NCBI RefSeq assembly: GCF_026626705.1
Contig: NZ_JAPNKC010000001.1
Span: 558,001-622,000, forward strand
Length of the DNA stretch: 64,000 nucleotides
DNA from: Pyxidicoccus sp. MSG2
GTDB taxonomy: Bacteria; Myxococcota; Myxococcia; Myxococcales; Myxococcaceae
Direction of reading: 5' to 3'
The translations under genes were made by a program, and so were the position numbers. Position 1 is the stretch's first letter, and every line of letters starts with the position of its first letter. The notes below the pieces were generated by a model. That model saw only the letters and a list, made by a program, of their open reading frames with translations, did not search any database and had not been told where the DNA came from. Positions 18,960-27,461 of this stretch are shown piece by piece.

Positions 18960-20705
18960 ATGGACCTCATCGTCGAGAACGGGCTGGTGTTCGATGGGCT
19001 GGGGACTGCGCCGCGCCAGGCACACGTGGGCATCCGCGAAGGCACCGTCGCCGCCATCTCCGAAGCCCCCCTTCCCCGAGCGCCGCACACGCGTGTCATC
19101 GACGCCACCGGCCACTGGGTGACGCCCGGCTTCATCGACTTCCACACGCACTACGACGCGGAGGTGGAGCTGGCCCCGTCCCTCTCCGAGTCCGTCCGTC
19201 ACGGCGTCACCACCGTGGTGGTGGGAAGCTGCTCGCTCAGCCTCGCGGTGGGCACGCCGGAAGACCTGGCCGACATGTTCTGCCGCGTGGAGGCCATCCC
19301 CTACGCCACCGTCCGCACGCTGCTGGAGGAGCGCAAGCAGTGGGACACGCTGGGCGGCTACCTGGAGCACCTGGACGCGCTGCCGCTCGGGCCCAACGTC
19401 GCGTCCTTCCTCGGGCACTCCGCGCTGCGCGCGCACGTCATGGGCCTGCACCGCAGCCTGGACTCCGGCGTCCGTCCCGCCGAGGACGAGTTGCGCCGCA
19501 TGGAGACCCTGGTCCGCGAGGGCCTGGACCTGGGCTACCTGGGCCTGTCCGTGCAGACGCTCAAGTGGGACAAGATGGGCGGCTCGCGGGACATCCGCAG
19601 CCGGCCCCTGCCCTCCACCTACGCGCGCTGGAGCGAGTACCGCCGCCTCACCCGCCTGCTGCGCGAGCGCGGCCGCGTCTTCCAGGGCGTGCCCAACATC
19701 AGCACCAAGGTGAACGTGCTGCTGTTCCTCCTGGAGAGCATGGGCCTGGGACGCAAGACGCTGAAGACGTCGGTCATCTCCATGATGGACCCCCGCGCCA
19801 GTCGCGGCATCCACCGCACCATCGGCGTCCTCTCGCGCGTGGCCAACCGGCTGCTGGGCGCGGACTTCCGCTGGCAGGCGCTGCCCGAGGTGTTCGATTT
19901 GTGGGCGGACGGCATCGACCTCGTCGTCTTCGAGGAGTTCGGCGCGGGAGCCGCGGCCCTGCACCTCCAGGACGCGGCGTCGCGCGCGGACCTGCTGAAG
20001 GACCCGGAGTACCGCGCCCGCTTCCGGCGCCAGTGGACCAACCGCTTCCTCCCGCGCGCCTTCCACCGCGACTTCAACGAGTCCCGCATCCTCCAGTGTC
20101 CGGACGCGAGCGTGGTGGGCAAGTCCTTCGCCCAGGTGGCGCACGAGCAGGGCCGGCACGCGGTGGACGTCTTCCTGGACCTGGTGGCCACCCATGGGGA
20201 CGCGCTGCGCTGGTACACCGTCATGGCCAATGACAGGCGCGAGGAGTTGGAGCGCATCTGCCGGCACCCGGACATCCTGGTGGGCTTCTCCGACGCGGGC
20301 GCGCACCTGCGCAACATGGCCCACTACAACTTCCCGCTGCGACTCCTGCGCCTGGTGCGCGAGGCGGAAAAGCGCGGCGAGCCCTTCATGTCCACGGAGC
20401 GCGCCGTGCATCGGCTCACCGGAGAGATTGGGGAGTGGTTCGGGCTGGACGCGGGCGTGCTCGCCGAGGGGCGCCGCGCGGACCTGACCGTCATCAACCC
20501 CGAGGGCCTGGACGCGAAGCTGGACGAGGTCGCCGAGGCGCCGATGGAGAACTTCGGCGGCTTCGTGCGGCTGGTGCGCCGCAATGACGCCGCCGTGAAG
20601 GCCGTGCTCATCTCCGGCCGCGAGGCCGTCCAGGACGGCGGCCTGTCCCCGGCCCTGGGACGGGAGCGCGGCTTCGGACGCGTGCTGCGCGCCCGGGCCA
20701 CCTGA
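18960..20705 (+). CDS. N-acyl-D-amino-acid deacylase-like amidohydrolase
   Basis: 581 residues from ATG 18960 (MDLIVENGLVFDG). The amidohydrolase signature is clear: a short N-terminal beta sandwich, VTPGFIDFHTHYDAEV with the HxH metal motif near residue 62, TTVVVGSCSLS with the Cys that in D-aminoacylases helps bind zinc, FLGHSALR with another His, and the late VGFSDAGAH with the catalytic Asp near residue 450. C-terminal GVLAEGRRADLTVINPE is the usual return to the sandwich domain. These enzymes hydrolyse N-acyl-D-amino acids or dihydropyrimidine-like rings. Transcribed divergently from the sugar dehydrogenase with 135 bases between. Confidence 0.85.
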   Translation: MDLIVENGLVFDGLGTAPRQAHVGIREGTVAAISEAPLPRAPHTRVIDATGHWVTPGFIDFHTHYDAEVELAPSLSESVRHGVTTVVVGSCSLSLAVGTPEDLADMFCRVEAIPYATVRTLLEERKQWDTLGGYLEHLDALPLGPNVASFLGHSALRAHVMGLHRSLDSGVRPAEDELRRMETLVREGLDLGYLGLSVQTLKWDKMGGSRDIRSRPLPSTYARWSEYRRLTRLLRERGRVFQGVPNISTKVNVLLFLLESMGLGRKTLKTSVISMMDPRASRGIHRTIGVLSRVANRLLGADFRWQALPEVFDLWADGIDLVVFEEFGAGAAALHLQDAASRADLLKDPEYRARFRRQWTNRFLPRAFHRDFNESRILQCPDASVVGKSFAQVAHEQGRHAVDVFLDLVATHGDALRWYTVMANDRREELERICRHPDILVGFSDAGAHLRNMAHYNFPLRLLRLVREAEKRGEPFMSTERAVHRLTGEIGEWFGLDAGVLAEGRRADLTVINPEGLDAKLDEVAEAPMENFGGFVRLVRRNDAAVKAVLISGREAVQDGGLSPALGRERGFGRVLRARAT

Positions 20706-20844
20706 GCCGGGCCGTCGCCACCCGACTGTCAAGTGTCCCACCGGACAGGGGAATGGCGGACCCGGTTTGTTCCCGCAGGTCGGGTTGCCCCAAGATGCGG
20801 TCCGGTGACGGCGCCTGGGCGCGAACACCCCGGAGGTCCAGCGC

Positions 20845-23610
20845 ATGGCCGGTGAGCTGGGAGCACCAAGAGCCCCTGAAGCCCCCGGACGGCGCGGCCC
20901 GCCGCGCAAGCGTTTCTGGTACCCGCTTCCCCTGCTCGTCTTCTCCGCGTTCATCCTCTCCGGGGCCGACCCCACGGCGGACCGCGCCGCGCAGCGCGTC
21001 TGGCTCACCGCGTCCCCCACGCGCCCCATCGAGCCGCGCCTCAGCGTGGCCCAGGCGGATGGCTACCGTCCCTACGCCCCGGCCCGGACGCCGGAGGCCA
21101 CCCCGGTGCCGCTGCGCGAACTGGCGCGACTGGAGGCGCTCGGGGACCGCGCGGGCATCGCGGCGTCGTACCTCGTCCACGGGGACCCGCAGCAGGCGCT
21201 GGCCCACCTCCACCATGCGCCCGCGTCGCCCAGCCGCGAGTGCGACCGCGCCGCCGCCGCATTCCTCCTCCAGCGCTACGATGAGGCGCTGACGCTGCTC
21301 GATGGCGCCCTGGACGTCCGGCCCCGCCACCCACAGGCACTCTGGAACCGCGCACTCGTGCTGCGCGAGCTGGGGCTGACGATGCTCGCGGCGTCGACCT
21401 TCGACGACGTGGCGGCGCTGGGCGAGCCGGGCTGGAGCACCGAGGCCCGGGAGCAGGCCCGCGTGCTGCGGGCGAGCGAGCAGGAGCGCGCCACGCAGTG
21501 GCGGAGCACACGGGACGCCGTCGATGCGCTCGCCAGCGACTCCGCCGCGCCGATTCCGCTGGACGCGGCGCGCCGCCTCCCCGGCACCGCGCGGGCCCAC
21601 TTCTACGACGCCGTGCGCGCCGCCCCGACGGCCGCGCGGGTGCGGGCGCTGCTGCCGCTCGCGGAGGTGCTGGACCGCGCCTTCGGAGGCACCGCGCTGG
21701 CGGACTACACCCGGCGCGTGGCGGCCCGCGACTTCACGCGCCGCGCGCCGCTGGCCCTCGAGTACGTGCGGCTCGTCCGGCGCAACCACGCGGACCCGGC
21801 CGCCTTCATCCAGCGGCTGCGCGCGTCGGGCGAGGAGGACCTGCGCCTGGGCGCGCTGCTGCTCGTCCCCTCGGTGCCCCGCGACGCCGCGGAGGTGGAG
21901 GCGCTCGCCCGGCGGTGGGACGACCCGTGGGTGGGCGTGCTGGTCCAGGAGGAGCTGGCGCGGCTGGAGGACCTCGCGGGCCAGTCCTGGCAGGCCGGAC
22001 AGCGCCTGCGGGACGCGCTGAGCATGTGCCGCGAGCGGGAGCTGGGCCTGCGGTGCCTGGACCTGCAGCGGAGGATGAGCTTCAACGCCACGTCGGCCAA
22101 CCGGCTCGCGGAGGCGGAGGAACTGGCCCGCTCGGCCTGGCGCGAGGCGCGGCTGTTGGGAGAGTGGGGACAGGAGGGCTTCGCCATCCGGGCGCTCGGC
22201 CAGGCCGCGCGCTACCAGTTCCGCGTCGCGCCCGCGCGGGCCTACCTGGACGAGTTCCTCCAGCGCAGCCCGGGCGACTGCGACGCGCGCAACTACGTCC
22301 ACCGCAACCTGGCCTCGCTGGAGCTGATGCGGCTGCGGCCCCAGGAGGCCCGGCACGCGCTGGACGAGGCCCAGGAGTGCAACCGCTCCGTGGGGCTGGT
22401 GGGCGCGTGGATTCTCGCGGACCTCGGCCGGATGGACCCGCGCCCCACGGACGAGGAGGCGGTGCGCCGCGAGCTGGCGCAGGTCAACCCCGTCCTGGAC
22501 GCGCCCGGGCGCCGGGTGCTGGCCACGCTCATCGCCGGCCGCCTCGTGGTGGAGCGCAACCGCGAGGAGGGCCAGGCGCTGCTGCGGAAGACCATCGCCG
22601 AGGCCGAGCCGTGGATCGCCACCGACGCGGACGCGCGGGACGCCCGGGCCGTGGCGTACCAGTCGCTGGCCGTCAGCGCCGGCAAGGCGGGGGCCTTCGA
22701 CGAAGTGCCGGCGCTGGTGGCGGAGCAGCTCGGCGTCACCGCCCCGGAGCGGTGCGTGCTGGCCGCCGCCCTGGAGGCCGAGCGCACGGTGGTGGTGGCG
22801 CGCGGGCCGTCCGGCGAGGTGCGCGGCTACCATGATGCCTCGCGCCGGGAGCCGCTCGGAGACGACCTCTCGGGCGTGGTGCCGCGTGAGCTGGTGGCGA
22901 TGCTGCGCCGCTGCCCCCAGGTGGATGTGCTCGCCGCGCCCCCGCTGGACAGCCGCGCCGGACTGCTGCCCCCGGACCTGGCGTGGCGCTACCGCGTGGG
23001 GAGCGTGGCGCAGCATCGGCCCGCGGCGCCCCTGCCCCCGCTGCACGTGGTGGTGGCCAACGTGGAGACTCCGCAGTCGCTGCGGCTGGCGCGCCTGCCC
23101 TCGTGGGAGTCCCCGCTCGCGCCACGGGGCAAGTCCCTGGAACTGGTGGGAATGAATGCCACGCCGTCGCGCGTGTTGGAGGCCATGGAGCGGGCCACCG
23201 ACATCGAGTTCCACGCGCACGGCATGGTGGACCGCAGCCTGTCGGGCGCCACGGTGATTGCGCTGGCACCGGAGTACGACGGCAGCTTCGCCCTCACCGC
23301 CGAGGCGATTCGCCGGGTGCGCCTGGAAGGCACGCCCATGGTGCTGCTCGGAGCGTGCAGCGCGGCGCGGCTGCCGCCCCTGCTCCACCAGACGTCCTCG
23401 CTGCCGCAGGCCTTCATCGGCTCGGGCGCGCGCGCGGTGTTCGCGGCGACGGTGGACATCCCCAACTCGGCGGGCCGCTTCTTCCAGGCCGTGCGCGAGC
23501 GCATCCAGGCCGGTGTCAGTCCGGCCAAGGCCCTGCGCGAGGAGCGCCAGCGCAAGCTGCGCGAGGACCCCTCCGCGCACTGGGTGAGCCGGGTACTCTT
23601 GTACGAGTAG
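20845..23610 (+). CDS. Membrane-anchored TPR-CHAT peptidase
   Basis: 921 residues. After a basic N-terminus there is one membrane segment (FWYPLPLLVFSAFILSG), so most of the chain is likely outside the cytoplasm or tethered to it. Residues 95-640 are helical TPR-like repeats. The last 250 residues are a CHAT domain (caspase/separase-like fold), with the catalytic His in FHAHGMV (His790 or His792) and Cys838 in LLGACSAAR. CHAT enzymes cleave partner proteins, often after a sensing domain has been triggered. It is the first gene of a three-gene operon with a transglutaminase-like protein and a small helical protein. Substrate and trigger are unknown. Confidence 0.85.
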   Translation: MAGELGAPRAPEAPGRRGPPRKRFWYPLPLLVFSAFILSGADPTADRAAQRVWLTASPTRPIEPRLSVAQADGYRPYAPARTPEATPVPLRELARLEALGDRAGIAASYLVHGDPQQALAHLHHAPASPSRECDRAAAAFLLQRYDEALTLLDGALDVRPRHPQALWNRALVLRELGLTMLAASTFDDVAALGEPGWSTEAREQARVLRASEQERATQWRSTRDAVDALASDSAAPIPLDAARRLPGTARAHFYDAVRAAPTAARVRALLPLAEVLDRAFGGTALADYTRRVAARDFTRRAPLALEYVRLVRRNHADPAAFIQRLRASGEEDLRLGALLLVPSVPRDAAEVEALARRWDDPWVGVLVQEELARLEDLAGQSWQAGQRLRDALSMCRERELGLRCLDLQRRMSFNATSANRLAEAEELARSAWREARLLGEWGQEGFAIRALGQAARYQFRVAPARAYLDEFLQRSPGDCDARNYVHRNLASLELMRLRPQEARHALDEAQECNRSVGLVGAWILADLGRMDPRPTDEEAVRRELAQVNPVLDAPGRRVLATLIAGRLVVERNREEGQALLRKTIAEAEPWIATDADARDARAVAYQSLAVSAGKAGAFDEVPALVAEQLGVTAPERCVLAAALEAERTVVVARGPSGEVRGYHDASRREPLGDDLSGVVPRELVAMLRRCPQVDVLAAPPLDSRAGLLPPDLAWRYRVGSVAQHRPAAPLPPLHVVVANVETPQSLRLARLPSWESPLAPRGKSLELVGMNATPSRVLEAMERATDIEFHAHGMVDRSLSGATVIALAPEYDGSFALTAEAIRRVRLEGTPMVLLGACSAARLPPLLHQTSSLPQAFIGSGARAVFAATVDIPNSAGRFFQAVRERIQAGVSPAKALREERQRKLREDPSAHWVSRVLLYE

Positions 23611-23653
23611 GGCGCGCCGCTTTCTGCCCGGCGCGTGAGAGGGGGACGGTGGA

Positions 23654-24913
23654 ATGCACACCGAGGAACCGCTGGCCGTCTACAGCCTGCACTTCGACCG
23701 CGGAGACGCGTCCAGCGGCGCGATTGCCCTGTGGGACCCCGTCACGGACACGCGGCTGGGAGCGCTGCCCGAGTGGATTCGCGGCCGGAGGGAGGAACCC
23801 ATCGCCTACGTCCGGGGCTCGCGGCCGTCGGTGGGCGTGACGCTGCTGGCGCACCACTTCGTGCCCACGACGTTCGACCTCAGCGCCTTCGGGCCGGGGC
23901 TCGGCGAGGGCGGCACGGTGCGGTGGGTGGGGCCGCATCCGGTGACGCTGGAGCGGACCGCCGGGTGGAGCACGCTCGCGGAGCCGGTGGCCTTCAACCG
24001 GCCGCTGCCCAACCGCATCGGCGTGCACGCGCTGGAGCTCCAGTGGTTCGCGGAGTGGACGGACGGGCACGGCACCGCGCGCCGGCTGTTCCTCGGGGAT
24101 ACGCGGCATGAGCTCCACACCAGCGGCGCGCCCATGGAGCACGGGGTGCCCGGGGCTCCACCCGTCGGAGCGTATGCACCCCTCATGCGCTGGTCCTCGC
24201 GGTGGTGCTCGGGGCTGGAGGGACGCAAGGCCGTCTGCGACGCCATCCTCCAGGGACTGGCGGAGACGCGGCTGCGATACGGCCTGCCCGCGTGGTCCGT
24301 GCGGCACATGCTGCTGGCGGGCGGCGGCATGTGCGGCGGCTGGTACCAGTTGTTCCAGCAGCTCGCGAACTGCCAGGGCGTCGCGGTGGAGGGACGCACG
24401 CTGCACCTGGTGCCGCTGCATGACCCGAGCACGGACGAGGTGCGCTGGGAGGCGATGGTGGCGGCGGCGCCGGGGCTCAACCAGGTGGAGCCGGCACGGC
24501 AGACGCGCTTTCTCGGCTGGTTCAACGACTGCGCGCGCTATCCCTTCGCCCCGGACGAGCCCGTGGAGCTGCTCGGCCGGCAGGACTCGCGGTACTGCTT
24601 CTTCGCGGGTTGGGATGACGGACATTCGGTGAACTTCCTGGAGGACGGAGGCCGGCTCTACCTGTACGACCCGAGCTTCCGCACCCAGGCCGTCGCGCTC
24701 GACATGCCGATGCCCGAGCCCGACGGACAGCCGGTGGCGCTGGAGCAGGAGTCATCGCTCCGGAGGGAATACCTGAATCAGGCGATGCCCTGGGTCATGG
24801 GCACGCTGCGGGCGAATGGGCGACTCTGGGAGGTGGACGTGGCGCGGGGGGCGTTCGGCATCACCGTGAGAACGGAGCAGGTGCCGGAGCTCGGCATCCT
24901 GTGGACACGCTAG
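23654..24913 (+). CDS. Transglutaminase-like protein (candidate Cys-His-Asp triad)
   Basis: 419 residues starting at ATG 23654, with a purine-rich agaggggg run upstream. No signal peptide. The first 180 residues look like beta-rich domains (LRVE-like strands, HALELQWFAEW). A papain-like/transglutaminase core is suggested by GGGMCGGWYQLFQQL with Cys227, DDGHSVNFL with His324 and YLYDPSF with Asp339, in the correct order and spacing. Transglutaminase-fold proteins act as proteases, amidases or cross-linkers. It follows the CHAT gene by 43 bases. Assignment rests on motif order only; no named family was recognised. Confidence 0.55.
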   Translation: MHTEEPLAVYSLHFDRGDASSGAIALWDPVTDTRLGALPEWIRGRREEPIAYVRGSRPSVGVTLLAHHFVPTTFDLSAFGPGLGEGGTVRWVGPHPVTLERTAGWSTLAEPVAFNRPLPNRIGVHALELQWFAEWTDGHGTARRLFLGDTRHELHTSGAPMEHGVPGAPPVGAYAPLMRWSSRWCSGLEGRKAVCDAILQGLAETRLRYGLPAWSVRHMLLAGGGMCGGWYQLFQQLANCQGVAVEGRTLHLVPLHDPSTDEVRWEAMVAAAPGLNQVEPARQTRFLGWFNDCARYPFAPDEPVELLGRQDSRYCFFAGWDDGHSVNFLEDGGRLYLYDPSFRTQAVALDMPMPEPDGQPVALEQESSLRREYLNQAMPWVMGTLRANGRLWEVDVARGAFGITVRTEQVPELGILWTR

Positions 24914-24921
24914 GAGGCGCC

Positions 24922-25296
24922 ATGCCGTCGACACGCGAACAGCTCAGGCGGATGGTGGAGGAGCGCGAGGCTCCGTCGCGCGGCTTCGCCTGGGATGCAC
25001 TGATGCAGGTGCTCGCCGAACTGGAGGCGGCGGCCGTCAGCGGCGCCCTTCCCCTGGAGGCGGAGGACGTCGGCGTGCTCGCGGACCTGGTGGCGCGGCG
25101 TGGGCGCGTGCCGCTGCATGGGGCCGTGGCCGTCCCCCACTGCATGCCCCCCGAGGAGGTCATCCTGTACCGGGCGCTGAAGGCCCTGGAGGCGGCGGAA
25201 CGGCTGGACTGCGTGAGGGAGTTGCTGCCGCGCGTGGGACGGGAAGCGGACTCCCCTGCCCTGCGGGAGCTGGTGCGGCAGCTCCAGTCCGCCTGA
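24922..25296 (+). CDS. Small helical protein, third gene of the CHAT operon
   Basis: 124 residues from ATG 24922 (MPSTREQLRRMVEER). The sequence taggaggcgcc just upstream is a strong ribosome-binding site and decides this start over the GTG at 24901. The stop of the preceding gene lies inside that site, so the two are coupled. Predicted mostly alpha helical (QVLAELEAAAVSGALPLE, then ALKALEAAERLDCVRELLPR), with no signal peptide and no membrane segment. It could be an adaptor or substrate for the CHAT/transglutaminase pair, but nothing in the sequence proves that. Family not recognised. It converges on the cupin genes. Confidence 0.65.
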   Translation: MPSTREQLRRMVEEREAPSRGFAWDALMQVLAELEAAAVSGALPLEAEDVGVLADLVARRGRVPLHGAVAVPHCMPPEEVILYRALKALEAAERLDCVRELLPRVGREADSPALRELVRQLQSA

Positions 25297-25307
25297 CGCG
25301 CTCGGCT

Positions 25308-26174
25308 TCAGCCGCGCTTCCTCCACGGAGGAGGTGTCGGCTCGGGAGGTGCCGGCTCCTGCTCCCACGTCACATTGGGCGCGGAGGCGGCGAAAGCCGA
25401 GAAGGACACCGAGGTGCTCGCCTCCAGCACCCGCCAGGCGAACCACCAGCCCACGGACACCAGCGCCAGGTCCCCGGGCCCCAGCTCCACCTCCAGGCGC
25501 GGCACGGCCGACTTCTCCTCGGGCTCGCCCGTCATCCGGCGCAACTCGAACGCGGGCACGAGCCGGAGCCGCCGCCTCCCGTGCACCTGGCAGAGCAGCA
25601 CGTTCTCCCGGGCCGCCCCCTCTTCCGATTGGAACCCTTCCGCCTCCACCGACAGCACCGGCCTGCCCGCGCGCGCGTCCGCCACCACGTAGGCCACCGG
25701 GGGACGGAGGGACTCCAGCAGCGGGCGCAGGTCGGCGTGCTCCACCAACGACACGGCACGAGCCCCTGACGCCATGAGTCGCTCCGGCCGCCAGTCCTCC
25801 TCCGACGCCGGGTCCACCACCGAGCCCCGTATCACCACCGGCCGGTTCTGGAAGTAGTAGCGGTCGAAGAACTCCTCACCGGAGAGGGACTCATGGCGGT
25901 CCACGCGCTCATGTCCCTCCGCCTGTCGGTACAGCTCCCCATACATGTCCAGCAGCCCTTCGAGCTTCCGGTCCAGCGCGAGCGCCTTCCGCGTCCCCTC
26001 GAAGCACGGGTCCTTCAGCTCGGCCTCCACGGCCTCCCGGGCCAGGGCCGCGTCCACGCCCGCGCCCTCCAGCACCGCGACGAGGTCCGGAGCATCCGCA
26101 CCACGCAGCAGGTTCTCCACCACCCAACGCCGCCACTCAGGAGCGAGCTGGGCTCCCTCACTGCCTTCCTTCAT
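25308..26174 (-). CDS. Cupin_8/JmjC-like paralogue lacking metal ligands
   Basis: 288 residues from ATG 26174, overlapping the upstream stop in ATGA. It keeps the N-terminal helical domain shared by the three paralogues (EWRRWVVENLLRGAD) and the entry motif EEFFDRYYFQNRPVVIRG. However, the region equivalent to the iron-binding H-x-D of its neighbours reads G-A-A (positions 186-188), the distal His is replaced by Phe245 in GWWFAW, and about 45 residues before the core are missing. Family members bind Fe(II) with H-x-D...H and use 2-oxoglutarate, so this copy should not bind iron that way. It may be a regulatory partner or a decaying duplicate. Confidence 0.75.
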   Translation of the reverse strand: MKEGSEGAQLAPEWRRWVVENLLRGADAPDLVAVLEGAGVDAALAREAVEAELKDPCFEGTRKALALDRKLEGLLDMYGELYRQAEGHERVDRHESLSGEEFFDRYYFQNRPVVIRGSVVDPASEEDWRPERLMASGARAVSLVEHADLRPLLESLRPPVAYVVADARAGRPVLSVEAEGFQSEEGAARENVLLCQVHGRRRLRLVPAFELRRMTGEPEEKSAVPRLEVELGPGDLALVSVGWWFAWRVLEASTSVSFSAFAASAPNVTWEQEPAPPEPTPPPWRKRG

Positions 26175-27244
26175 CGCTCCACCTTCTCCGGCTGAGGCCC
26201 AATCCAATAGTCCCGCCACTCCGCATTCCGCGCGGCCCGGTCGAAACAGACGAAGGTCACCGAGAGGCTCACGTCCAGCGCCTGCACCGCGTGCCACCAG
26301 CCCACGGGGATGAGCAGCGCATCCCCCGGCCCCACCTCGCAGGTGTGCACCGTGGCGCGGGCGAAGTCCGGGAAGCGCGTGACGTCCGGCGCGAGGATGT
26401 CCACCGCGCTGTAGAGCCCGCGGTCGTTGTAGAGCCAGGGCGTCTCGCAGGAGGGAATCAGCCAGAAGCGCTTGCGCCCGAACACCTGGCAGAAGAGGAC
26501 GTTGAGGTGGTCGTGGTGCAGGTTGGACAGCGTACCCGCCGGGCCGAACCACAGGTGCACGCTGTCCGGCACGGTGAGGTCGGGCTGGATGTACCCGGCC
26601 GGAGCGCGGAGGTCCGCCAGCAACGGCCGGAAGGCCTCACGCAGCAACAGGCTGTTGCGCGCCACGAGGTACACGTCGTTCGTCTCACCGCCCTCGCGCA
26701 TGCGGGCCACCAGCTCGCGCAGCGGCAGGGAGCGCCGCAGCCGCTCCGCGTTGAAGTCCGGGTCCGCGTCCGACTCGCGCCCCGCCATCACCTCCACGGG
26801 CTCGCCGCCGAAACGCTCCGCGAGCCACTCCGGCGACCAGCGCGTCAGGGCGGGCCAGTCCGCCATCAGCCCCTCGATGATGACGGGACGGTTGCGGTGG
26901 TAGTAGCGCGCGAAGAACTCCTCCGGCGACAGGCCCCACCTCCGCTCCACGCGAGGCGCTCCGTCCGCGGAGTGCTCCTGACGGTAGAGCGTGGCCCTCG
27001 CCTCCAGCAGCGCCTCCAGCTCGCGGTGCCGGGGGGGCCGTGCTCGCGCCTGGACGACGGCGGGATGCGCCGCGACGGACTCCACCTCCGCGAGGGCCTG
27101 CTCCGGCGCGAGTCCGGACTCGCATAGGCGCGTGACGAGGCGGCGCGGGGACACGCCGCGCGTCAGGTTCTCCGCGATCCACGCACGCCGCTGGTGCAAG
27201 GAGCTCTCATCCGGCCGCATCACACGCGGGGTGCGGTATACCAT
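26171..27244 (-). CDS. Cupin_8/JmjC-like Fe(II)/2-oxoglutarate oxygenase with intact site
   Basis: 357 residues from ATG 27244 (a second ATG at 27220 is possible). A helical N-terminal domain (RRAWIAENLTRGVSPRRLV) leads into SPEEFFARYYHRNRPVIIEG, the usual entry to the cupin_8 fold. Metal ligands are present: His243 and Asp245 in NLHHDHLN, and His318 in GWWHAVQ. KRFWLIP after the first pair suits 2-oxoglutarate binding. Family members hydroxylate proteins, peptides or small molecules. It is coupled to the degenerate paralogue downstream and faces a proline-rich small ORF. Substrate unknown. Confidence 0.82.
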   Translation of the reverse strand: MVYRTPRVMRPDESSLHQRRAWIAENLTRGVSPRRLVTRLCESGLAPEQALAEVESVAAHPAVVQARARPPRHRELEALLEARATLYRQEHSADGAPRVERRWGLSPEEFFARYYHRNRPVIIEGLMADWPALTRWSPEWLAERFGGEPVEVMAGRESDADPDFNAERLRRSLPLRELVARMREGGETNDVYLVARNSLLLREAFRPLLADLRAPAGYIQPDLTVPDSVHLWFGPAGTLSNLHHDHLNVLFCQVFGRKRFWLIPSCETPWLYNDRGLYSAVDILAPDVTRFPDFARATVHTCEVGPGDALLIPVGWWHAVQALDVSLSVTFVCFDRAARNAEWRDYWIGPQPEKVER

Positions 27245-27278
27245 CGCGGCAACCCCCTCGGTCGCGCTGGAGACCCCG

Positions 27279-27443
27279 ATGGCCCCCCCCGAGCCGCAAA
27301 CGAAGATCGTGCCGAACCCGCCCCCCAACCCACCCACCATCCGCCGGGAGCCGATTGTCCCCAACCCGGCCAGCCACCCGAGTCCGGCCACCGAGCGAAC
27401 CCGCCCGACGCCGCCGCCCACCACGCCGCCGCTGAAGAAGTGA
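27279..27443 (+). CDS. Candidate 54-residue proline-rich peptide between oxygenase genes
   Basis: Tentative. The ATG at 27279 has ggag six bases upstream, and the frame stays open for 54 codons. 20 of the 54 residues are Pro, with a repeated IVPNP unit (KIVPNPPP and PIVPNPAS) and a basic end (PPLKK). There is no signal peptide. It lies on the opposite strand and exactly fills the gap between the two intact cupin_8 genes, divergent from one and convergent with the other. A C-rich strand easily yields Pro codons by chance, so coding is not proven. If real, a proline-rich peptide beside putative hydroxylases would be a natural substrate candidate. Confidence 0.3.
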   Translation: MAPPEPQTKIVPNPPPNPPTIRREPIVPNPASHPSPATERTRPTPPPTTPPLKK

Positions 27444-27461
27444 GCGCCGCGCTTCGGCGCC

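Noticed and set aside
20706..20844. A sigma-54 promoter upstream of the CHAT operon
   Set aside because: tggcgg...tttgt has the wrong spacing between GG and GC elements for a -24/-12 promoter.
20608..23661. A 1017-codon antisense frame across the CHAT gene
   Set aside because: Shadow composition (Arg/His/Ala/Gly rich), no motif, and the sense strand encodes a full CHAT protease.
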